From contig UQTI01000063.1 in assembly GCA_900543975.1 (NCBI GenBank), forward strand, positions 1 through 16,823: a stretch of DNA of 16,823 nucleotides, given 5' to 3'. The notes under the pieces are model-generated. The model worked only from the letters and a program-made list of their open reading frames with translations, ran no database searches and had not been told where the DNA came from. Below, piece by piece: positions 7,710 through 13,207 of this stretch. This stretch comes from an uncultured Prevotella sp. (lineage in GTDB: Bacteria > Bacteroidota > Bacteroidia > Bacteroidales > Bacteroidaceae). How positions within the stretch are numbered: position 1 is the stretch's first letter; every line of letters begins with the position of its first letter. The position numbers were made by a program, and so were the translations under genes.

Positions 7710-8468
7710 ATGAAATGGACCAATACTTTTTCAGCACTTCTGGTCATGATGACCATGACTTTTGCGTTTACTAGCTGTGATGAAGACCCGTGGGACGACG
7801 GATGGGACTATTACGACTACTCGCAAGGATGGTATGACGATTACGACTGGTATGACGATGCCTTCGACTATGGCAACAACACGCTCAAACAAGAGGCACA
7901 GGCGCTGCGCGGCTACTGGACAGGTAAGGTGGAAAACCGCTACTATGACCAGCAGAACCAGCTGCAGAGGGTGCAGATGGACGCCGAGTTTGAGTTTGAC
8001 CTCTATAACAGCAACGCTCTTAACGGACGTGGACGCGAGACCGACTATGCACCGATGATCGACGACGATGGCAACTATGTGTATGACGACAACGGACAGC
8101 TCGTCTACGACTCGCAGCAGCTCCGCTTCTCATGGTACATTGACCCGCGCTCGGGCGACATCTGCATCAAGTATGACGGCAGCGGTTACGAATATCGCAC
8201 AAGCTGGAACGGCGGCTTCAGTCTGAACACACAGACAGGACAGTTCTGGGGCACCTTCAACGGCTGCAACAACAACGAGCAGATCGCGTTCAGTCTCACG
8301 CGCACCACGCTGGCTAAGCCCAACCTCTCGTTTGACAACAACGGCTCTACCGCAGCCTCTGACTCTACCGCTACCTCTATCGGCTCGGTAAAGGGACAGA
8401 CCTTCGGAACGCTTAACGGCCAGGAACCCTTGACCTTCAGCTCACGCATGGGGCTGAGGAAGAGATAA
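7710..8468 (+). CDS. Acidic, aromatic-rich predicted lipoprotein, unknown function
   Basis: The 252-residue protein starts with a lipoprotein signal (hydrophobic 6-20, lipobox FTSC with Cys23). The cysteine is followed at once by DED, in keeping with the acidic surface-export signal known for Bacteroidetes lipoproteins, so display on the cell surface is plausible. Residues 24-55 are almost entirely Asp, Trp, Tyr and Gly. Residues 65-200 look like a beta-rich fold: LRGYWTGKVENRYYD, DAEFEFDLY, RFSWYIDPRSGDICIKYDG, TGQFWGTFNG and IAFSLTRT. The tail to 252 is Ser/Thr/Gly-rich. I do not recognise the family; the beta region recalls small lipocalin-like lipoproteins but no specific match is claimed. 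A good promoter lies 52 nt upstream, and no gene follows on this strand before asnA, so it is probably monocistronic. Confidence 0.85.
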   Translation: MKWTNTFSALLVMMTMTFAFTSCDEDPWDDGWDYYDYSQGWYDDYDWYDDAFDYGNNTLKQEAQALRGYWTGKVENRYYDQQNQLQRVQMDAEFEFDLYNSNALNGRGRETDYAPMIDDDGNYVYDDNGQLVYDSQQLRFSWYIDPRSGDICIKYDGSGYEYRTSWNGGFSLNTQTGQFWGTFNGCNNNEQIAFSLTRTTLAKPNLSFDNNGSTAASDSTATSIGSVKGQTFGTLNGQEPLTFSSRMGLRKR

Positions 8469-8495
8469 AAGGGGCTTTTTGAAAAGATAAGAGGC

Positions 8496-8636
8496 ATCTG
8501 AAAAAGCCCTGAAAAATATCTGAAAAAGCTCTGAAAAATATCTGAAAAAGCCCTGAAAAACATCAGAAAAAGCTCTGAAAAATATCAGAAAAAACTCTGA
8601 AAAATATCAGAAAAAGCTCTGAAAAATATCAGAAAG
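8496..8636. repeat. 22-bp tandem array with A-tracts phased every 11 bp
   Basis: Six full units start at 8496, 8518, 8540, 8562, 8584 and 8606, with a partial unit after. Each unit is two 11-bp halves built on CTGAAAAA (or CAGAAAAA), so A5 tracts recur every 11 bp for about 140 bp. It begins 28 nt after the lipoprotein stop codon. Phased A-tracts are known to bend DNA. Confidence 0.9.
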
Positions 8637-8638
8637 TT

Positions 8639-8750
8639 ATCGTACCCCGACCGAGATACATGCGTACTTCGGTCGGGGTACGCATGTACTTCGGTCGGGG
8701 TACACATGTACTTCGGTCGGGGTACGCATGTACCTCGGTCGGGGTACGAT
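8639..8750. repeat. Second 22-bp array (CGGTCGGGGTAC) with inverted ends
   Basis: Three direct 22-bp units (8664, 8686, 8708) and a final 21-base unit (8730) carry TTCGGTCGGGGTAC and GCATGTAC. They are preceded by one copy in the opposite orientation, so 8639-8667 pairs with 8722-8750 with one mismatch in 29. It follows the A-tract array directly and has the same 22-bp period. No gene is called here; the minus-strand frames across it are repeat products. Confidence 0.85.
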
Positions 8751-8826
8751 GACAATGAAGCATTTTTGAGACGACTTTCGGGTGAAAAGGAAAAGACAAA
8801 ACATGTGAAATGGAGAAGCGCAACCG

Positions 8827-9029
8827 CTTGCGTGGTTTTTAAAGACAATATTTTTTTAGCTTTTCGCTTGCGTTGTTTTTAAAGACAATAGAGACAATAG
8901 GGACAATCTTTTTTTATGTGAAAAAGCTCAACCGCACATATAAAAAAAGATTGTCTCTATTGTCTCTATTGTCTTTAAACTTTCCGCAAGCAAGAACCCC
9001 TGAAATTCTATTGTCTTTAAACCTCTCGC
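8827..9029. repeat. Nested inverted-repeat block of GACAATA units (copy 1)
   Basis: The core unit GGTTTTTAAAGACAATA, preceded by CTTGCG, occurs on the plus strand at 8827-8850 and 8867-8890 (exact 40-bp period), and in the opposite orientation at about 8966-8992 and 9009-9030. The middle is a long hairpin: 8881-8917 pairs with 8940-8976 with one mismatch in 37. The loop holds TGAAAAAGCTCAACCG, which also occurs in copy 2 near 13090. The block ends just before the dnaX stop codon. It probably forms the 3' end of dnaX mRNA and could act as terminator or stabiliser. Confidence 0.85.
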
Positions 9030-9032
9030 AAA

Positions 9033-11006
9033 TTATCCCAACTCCAGCCCCAAGCCATCAACAAGGAGGGCGAAGGGCTTATAGTCTTTTTTCATCTTAT
9101 CAAAGATCTGCTTCTTTGTGAGCACTGGCTTTATCTCGTTCTGCTTGGCAAGACGAAGACTCACCGTTATGCTGCCGTTGTGAAGACCGGCGGCAAGCGA
9201 CGCCCTGATGCGACCCTTGATGGCACCGAGCTGGTCAAGCAGCAGCTTGTTGTCGACCAGGATCTCGATGTTGGGGTAGGAGAGGATGGTGGGCTGAATG
9301 TTCTTCATGCGCTGAGCCAAGCCCGTCATCTGCGAGGGCATGCGGTTGCACATCCTGAGCCATTCAAGCGAGAGCTGGTCCTCCGTGAACTCGGTGGCCT
9401 CCTCCTTGTTCTTTATTTCCTCCTCTTCGGCTTGCTTCACCACCTCCTCCTTGTGCTTCAATCCGGCGAAGGTCATGCCTAAGCTGCCAAGCTTCAGGCG
9501 AGGCGTGCCGGCAGCGGGCAGGGGAGAGGCGGCTGCTCCTGAGGCTGAACCAACAGCTCCTGAGGTTGCTCCAGCTGTTCCAGCGGTTGCTCGGGCGGTT
9601 TCTGAGGCTGCTCCCATGGTTGCTGTTGCAGCTCCAATGCCCGAACCGCCCATGTCTGCGTTCGTGGCTGCTTCACCGTGTGCGGCGGTTGCTGTTGCTG
9701 TTGCTGTTGCGGCGTTGCCGCTCGGCGTTGTTGCTGTTGCGTTGTGCGAAGCCTGCACTCCATCTCCCTCAGCTGCGGCAGCCTTCGCCTTGCGCACCAG
9801 AGGTCTCTCCCCGACAGCCACCTGTGCCGCTGCCTGGTTATGGGAGTCGATGAGTCTTTTGAACAGGATTTTCAGACGCTTGGGGCCACGCCCCGCGCTC
9901 ACGCCGTCGTCGGGTTGTGTGAGCTGCGCCACCTCTATGAGCGTCAGCTCCACGAGCAGACGCTTGTTGCTGCTCTGCTTGTAGCACACGTCACACTGGT
10001 TGAGCACCTTAAGAGCCTGGTAGAGGAAGCGGGTGGGACACTTCTGTGCCTGCGCCTTAAACTTTGCCGTCTGCTCCTTGCTCGTCTCCAGCAGCTTGAG
10101 CGTGCTCTCGTCTTTTGCCATGAGCACGTTGCGTATGTGTGAGGCGAGACCCGTGACCACGTTGCCGCCGTCGAACCCTTTCTCTATGATGCTGTTGAGC
10201 AGAAGCATGAGGTCGCTCACCTTGTTCTCCATGGCGAGGTCCACCATGCGGAAATAGTTGTCGGCATCGAGCTCGTTAAGGTCTTCCAGCACCTTGTCGT
10301 AGGTGATGTTGCCCTGACAGAAGCTTGCTGCCTGGTCGAAGATGGAGAGGGCGTCGCGCATGCCGCCGTCGGCTTTCTCGGCAATGAGGGCGAGAGCCGA
10401 CTCTTCATAGCTTATGCCCTCCTTCTCTGCCACCATCTTGAGGTGGGCGATGGTGTTCTCCACCGTCATGCGCTCAAAGTCGTAAATCTGGCAGCGCGAC
10501 AGGATGGTGGGCAGGATCTTGTGCTTCTCTGTGGTGGCGAGGATGAAGACCACATGGGCTGGCGGCTCCTCAAGCGTCTTCAGGAAGGCGTTGAAGGCTG
10601 CCGACGACAGCATGTGAACCTCGTCGATGATGAACACCTTGTAGCGTCCCACCTGCGGCGGTATGCGCGTCTGCTCCATGAGAGCCTTGATGTTCTCCAC
10701 CGAGTTGTTGCTGGCGGCGTCGAGCTCAAAGATGTTGAGCGAGCGCTGCTCGTTGAACGCCTTGCAGCTCTCACACTCGTTGCATGCCTCGCCCTCTGCC
10801 GTGGGGTTCATGCAGTTGATGGCCTTTGCAAAAATGCGGGCACACGTTGTCTTGCCCACTCCGCGCGGGCCACAGAACAGGTAGGCGTGCGCAAGCTTGC
10901 CGCTCTTCACCGCGTTCTTCAGCGTGGTGGTGAGCGCGTGCTGTCCCACCACCGTGTCGAAGGTCATGGGGCGGTACTTGCGTGCCGACACTATGTAGTT
11001 TTCCAT
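9033..11006 (-). CDS. dnaX: DNA polymerase III subunit gamma/tau
   Basis: DnaX is the motor subunit of the clamp loader, which places the sliding clamp on DNA and ties the polymerase cores together at the replication fork. The 657-residue protein shows the full AAA+ set: Walker A GPRGVGKT (46-53), zinc ligands C65, C75, C78 and C81, Walker B with DEVH (128-131), sensor 1 ATT (157-159) and the SRC arginine-finger motif (170-172). The clamp-loader collar domain follows to about residue 370. Residues of about 400-510 form a low-complexity Ala/Thr/Gly linker coded by GTTGCT-type repeats. The C-terminal tau-like part (about 520-657) ends VDGLGLELG. The start codon is 23 nt after the stop of the 65-residue gene, with no promoter between them, so the two likely share a transcript. 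No obvious slippery heptamer for a gamma/tau frameshift was found. Confidence 0.97.
   Translation of the reverse strand: MENYIVSARKYRPMTFDTVVGQHALTTTLKNAVKSGKLAHAYLFCGPRGVGKTTCARIFAKAINCMNPTAEGEACNECESCKAFNEQRSLNIFELDAASNNSVENIKALMEQTRIPPQVGRYKVFIIDEVHMLSSAAFNAFLKTLEEPPAHVVFILATTEKHKILPTILSRCQIYDFERMTVENTIAHLKMVAEKEGISYEESALALIAEKADGGMRDALSIFDQAASFCQGNITYDKVLEDLNELDADNYFRMVDLAMENKVSDLMLLLNSIIEKGFDGGNVVTGLASHIRNVLMAKDESTLKLLETSKEQTAKFKAQAQKCPTRFLYQALKVLNQCDVCYKQSSNKRLLVELTLIEVAQLTQPDDGVSAGRGPKRLKILFKRLIDSHNQAAAQVAVGERPLVRKAKAAAAEGDGVQASHNATATTPSGNAATATATATAAHGEAATNADMGGSGIGAATATMGAASETARATAGTAGATSGAVGSASGAAASPLPAAGTPRLKLGSLGMTFAGLKHKEEVVKQAEEEEIKNKEEATEFTEDQLSLEWLRMCNRMPSQMTGLAQRMKNIQPTILSYPNIEILVDNKLLLDQLGAIKGRIRASLAAGLHNGSITVSLRLAKQNEIKPVLTKKQIFDKMKKDYKPFALLVDGLGLELG
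9675..9745. repeat. Microsatellite-like GTTGCT repeats inside dnaX
   Basis: On the plus strand GTTGCT/GCTGTT units repeat through this stretch, coding for alternating Ala and Thr in the dnaX linker. Simple repeats of this kind tend to change length; the unit size is a multiple of three, so changes would keep the frame. Confidence 0.7.
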
Positions 11007-11029
11007 TTTATCTTGCGTGTTTGTTGTTA

Positions 11030-11227
11030 TTAGAGATCATTCTTCCACTCCTCTATGGTTTGTTCGCCAATAATTCCGTCATCCCATAGCTTATCTGCCT
11101 CGTCAAATGCTTTTTCTGCAAAGTAATGAGCCAACAAATCGGATATTTCCATTTGCTGTTCTTCGTTCACGTTTGCCATCAAGCTAACGACGCGTTCTTG
11201 GTATTTGTTAAGTGATGATGTCTCCAT
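11030..11227 (-). CDS. Small helical protein of 65 residues, orphan antitoxin-like
   Basis: The start METSSLN at 11227 is chosen over an upstream TTG (11263), because the promoter -7 element lies across that upstream stretch and a Shine-Dalgarno-like AAGGAG sits just before this ATG. The protein is predicted helical: KYQERVVSLMANVNEEQQMEISDLLAHYFAEK..., then ADKLWDDGIIGEQTIEEWKNDL. The ending LWD.G......IEEW resembles a family of short Bacteroidales proteins, some found next to toxin genes, but that is recalled resemblance and not a firm assignment. No toxin gene lies beside it. It precedes dnaX by 23 nt on the same strand and probably shares its transcript. Confidence 0.8.
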   Translation of the reverse strand: METSSLNKYQERVVSLMANVNEEQQMEISDLLAHYFAEKAFDEADKLWDDGIIGEQTIEEWKNDL

Positions 11228-11250
11228 ATCGTTTCTCCTTATCTTATGTG

Positions 11251-11282
11251 CAAAGATAAGCAAAAGAGGGGAAACCTACAAA
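11251..11282 (-). promoter_or_regulatory. Promoter for the 65-residue gene and dnaX
   Basis: Minus-strand TTTG (11282-11279) and TATCTTTG (11258-11251) have a 20-bp spacer, a near-ideal Bacteroidetes promoter. It is followed by AAGGAG ahead of the ATG at 11227, an uncommonly clear ribosome binding site for this phylum. Confidence 0.75.
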
Positions 11283-11296
11283 TTTTATTTTACTGA

Positions 11297-11548
11297 ACTT
11301 TCGCAAAGTTTAATATTTACATCGCGCTTCGCGCTCGTTGTTTTTTGAACATTAATTTCCATTAATGACCCATTAATTATCATTAATACGCGCTACGCGC
11401 GGAATATTGATGTACATTAATGTTCAATTAATGGAAATTAATGTTTAAAAAAATACGCGAAGCGCCTGAGCACCTACGGAGCGCAAGAATGTTTAAAAAA
11501 ATCAACGAGCGCAAAGCGCGATGTAAATATTAATCTTTGCGAAGTTTA
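11297..11548. repeat. Palindromic GCGC/ATTAAT element, copy 1 (full)
   Basis: Long near-perfect terminal inverted repeats of about 44 bp lie at about 11297-11340 and 11503-11547: AACTTTCGCAAAG, then TAATATTTACATCGCGCTT and GCGCTCGTTG on the left, and the complement on the right. Inside, ATTAATTTCCATTAATGACC pairs with GGAAATTAATG further on, and a CGCGCTACGCGCG hairpin marks the middle. There is no coding capacity. It sits between the divergent promoters of the 65-residue gene and asnA. The same sequence recurs at 12819 and 16761. Confidence 0.85.
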
Positions 11549-11641
11549 GCCTATATTAACGAAAATAGAAAGTTTTGTTAAGCAAAATGAAAGGGAAAAA
11601 GTTGAAGGAGTGACAAATTGTAAAATTTTATGGTTAAAATG

Positions 11642-11672
11642 ATTGCATATTAATAATTAATTATTAACTTTG
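11642..11672 (+). promoter_or_regulatory. asnA promoter
   Basis: ATTG (11642-11645) and TAACTTTG (11665-11672) are spaced by 19 bp. The start would be near 11679, about 60 nt before the preferred asnA ATG at 11740. Confidence 0.68.
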
Positions 11673-11739
11673 CATGCGCTAAGCGAAAACTCGCTGTGTG
11701 AAACAAGAAACAACTAACTATAAAAAAATAGGAATCGAC

Positions 11740-12777
11740 ATGAGTAACTTGATAAAGCCAAACGACTATAAGGCACTTCTCGACCCACGGTTGACCGAGC
11801 AAGGCATTAAACTGATAAAGGAGTTTTTTCAGCAGAACCTGTCAACCGAACTGAGGTTGCGCCGCGTCACAGCTCCCCTGTTTGTGTTGAAAGGTCTCGG
11901 CATAAACGATGACCTCAACGGCGTGGAGCGCCCCGTGACGTTCCCCATAAAGGATCTGGGCGACGCAAAGGCAGAGGTGGTACACTCGCTGGCAAAATGG
12001 AAGCGCCTGACCTTGGCCGAATATAACATTGAGCCGGGCTACGGCATCTACACCGACATGAACGCCATTCGTGCGGACGAGGAGCTGGATAACCTACACT
12101 CGCTATATGTTGACCAGTGGGACTGGGAGGCGGTGATAACTCGCGAGGAGCGCACGCTGGCATATCTTAAAGATGTGGTGGAGCGCATCTATGCCGCCAT
12201 CCTGCGCACAGAGTATCTCACCTGTGAGACCTACGGCGCCATCAAGCCTTTCCTGCCGCGACAGATCCATTTTATTCATAGCGAGGAGCTGCTGCAGATG
12301 TATCCTGACCTCACGCCGAAGGAGCGCGAGGACGCTATCTGTAAGAAATATGGAGCGGTGTTCATCATCGGCATCGGCGGCAAGCTGAGCGACGGCAAGA
12401 AGCATGACGGTCGCGCACCCGACTATGACGACTGGTCTACGGTTGCCGAGAACGGCCTTGAGGGTCTTAACGGCGACATCCTGATATGGTATCCTGTGCT
12501 CGGCCGCTCGTTCGAGTTGTCGTCGATGGGTATCCGTGTCGACAAGGAGGCGCTGCTGCGTCAGCTGAAGCTGGAGGGTAAGGAGGACCGCGAGCAGCTG
12601 TTCTTCCACCGTCAGCTGCTCGACGGCAAGCTGCCTCTCTCCATCGGCGGTGGCATCGGCCAGAGCCGTCTGTGCATGGTGCTCCTGCACAAGGCCCACA
12701 TCGGCGAGATTCAGGCAAGCATCTGGCCTGAGGACATGCGCAAGGAGTGTGCGGAGATGGGCATGACGCTGATCTGA
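11740..12777 (+). CDS. asnA: Aspartate-ammonia ligase (asparagine synthetase A)
   Basis: AsnA makes L-asparagine from aspartate and ammonia with ATP (giving AMP and pyrophosphate) in the cytoplasm; its fold is related to class II aspartyl-tRNA synthetase. The whole protein matches the Bacteroides form, including LSTELRLRRVTAPLFV, DLNGVERPVTFPIKDLGD, VHSLAKWKRLTL, YTDMNAIRADEELDNLHS, KKYGAVFIIGIGGKLSDGKK, SSMGIRVDKEALL, and GGGIGQSRLCM at 303-313, a motif-3-like ATP-site segment. An in-frame GTG at 11698 would add 14 residues, but ATG at 11740 gives MSNLIKPNDYK and 345 residues, the length I recall for Bacteroides relatives. It stands alone, between two same-orientation copies of the GCGC/ATTAAT element, and its stop codon is followed within 8 nt by the GTTTTTAAAGACAATA unit. 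Confidence 0.96.
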   Translation: MSNLIKPNDYKALLDPRLTEQGIKLIKEFFQQNLSTELRLRRVTAPLFVLKGLGINDDLNGVERPVTFPIKDLGDAKAEVVHSLAKWKRLTLAEYNIEPGYGIYTDMNAIRADEELDNLHSLYVDQWDWEAVITREERTLAYLKDVVERIYAAILRTEYLTCETYGAIKPFLPRQIHFIHSEELLQMYPDLTPKEREDAICKKYGAVFIIGIGGKLSDGKKHDGRAPDYDDWSTVAENGLEGLNGDILIWYPVLGRSFELSSMGIRVDKEALLRQLKLEGKEDREQLFFHRQLLDGKLPLSIGGGIGQSRLCMVLLHKAHIGEIQASIWPEDMRKECAEMGMTLI

Positions 12778-12782
12778 CGACG

Positions 12783-12798
12783 TTTTTAAAGACAATAT
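12783..12798 (+). repeat. TTTTTAAAGACAATA unit after asnA
   Basis: TTTTTAAAGACAATA occurs directly after the asnA stop codon, in the same direction as the gene. It matches the unit that ends dnaX and lptD. Confidence 0.7.
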
Positions 12799-12818
12799 TT
12801 TTCTTGAAAATCTTTACC

Positions 12819-13012
12819 TCGCGCTTCGCGCTCGTGTTTTTTTTTGAACATTAATGTCCATTAATGACCCATTAATTATCATTAATACGCGCTACGCGCG
12901 GAATATTGATGTACATACTCCGCGAAGCGCCTGAGCACCTACGGAGCGCAAGAATGTTCAATTAATGGAAATTAATGTTTAAAAAAATCGCGAAGCGCTT
13001 AGCGCGAGCTAT
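12819..13012. repeat. Palindromic GCGC/ATTAAT element, copy 2 (rearranged)
   Basis: The first 98 bp (12819-12916) match 11322-11417 of copy 1 almost base for base and in the same orientation. Then CGCGAAGCGCCTGAGCACC...GCAAGAATGTT (12921-12958) follows, which in copy 1 lies beyond the right arm. The right arm GGAAATTAATGTTTAAAAAA and a closing GCGAAGCGCTTAGCGCGAG complete the palindrome. Confidence 0.85.
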
Positions 13013-13025
13013 ATATTAATTCTTG

Positions 13026-13207
13026 CTTGCGAGGGGTTTAAAGACAATAGAGACAATAGAGACAATATTTTATATGTGCGGTTGAGCTTTTTCATTTCAC
13101 ATAAAAAAAATTGTCTCTATTGTCTCTATTGTCTTTTAAAAAAACTCGCAAGCATTGTCTTTTAAAAACCTCGCAAGCGAAAAGCTTTAAAAATATTGTC
13201 TTTTAAT
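13026..13207. repeat. Nested inverted-repeat block of GACAATA units (copy 2)
   Basis: A perfect 27-bp hairpin arm pair lies at 13040-13066 and 13110-13136, made of 9-bp GACAATAGA repeats. The loop contains CGGTTGAGCTTTTTCA, the complement of the loop in copy 1, so the two copies are in opposite orientation. Further inverted units with CTCGCAAG follow at about 13126-13155, 13154-13178 and 13195-13207; the last overlaps the lptD stop codon. It lies between the convergent ends of asnA and lptD. Confidence 0.85.

Noticed and set aside
8496..8750. Possible CRISPR array
   Set aside because: The units are contiguous 22-bp tandem repeats without unique spacers, and there are no cas genes.
8585..8848. 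Minus-strand open frames coding PDR/PTEV repeat peptides
   Set aside because: They translate the 22-bp arrays, whose period is not a multiple of three, so the peptide changes frame from unit to unit; no conserved start region.
9850..9880. Programmed frameshift site in dnaX (TTCAAAAGA region)
   Set aside because: It is not an A-AAA-AAG heptamer and no supporting downstream stem was evident.
12103..12795. Minus-strand frame of 230 codons opposite asnA
   Set aside because: A shadow of asnA, which is fully recognised; such frames are common opposite GC-rich genes.
11322..12916. asnA as cargo of a composite transposon
   Set aside because: The flanking repeats are short, carry no transposase, and a third copy lies elsewhere; asnA matches its Bacteroidales relatives, so direct repeats of a dispersed element are the simpler reading.
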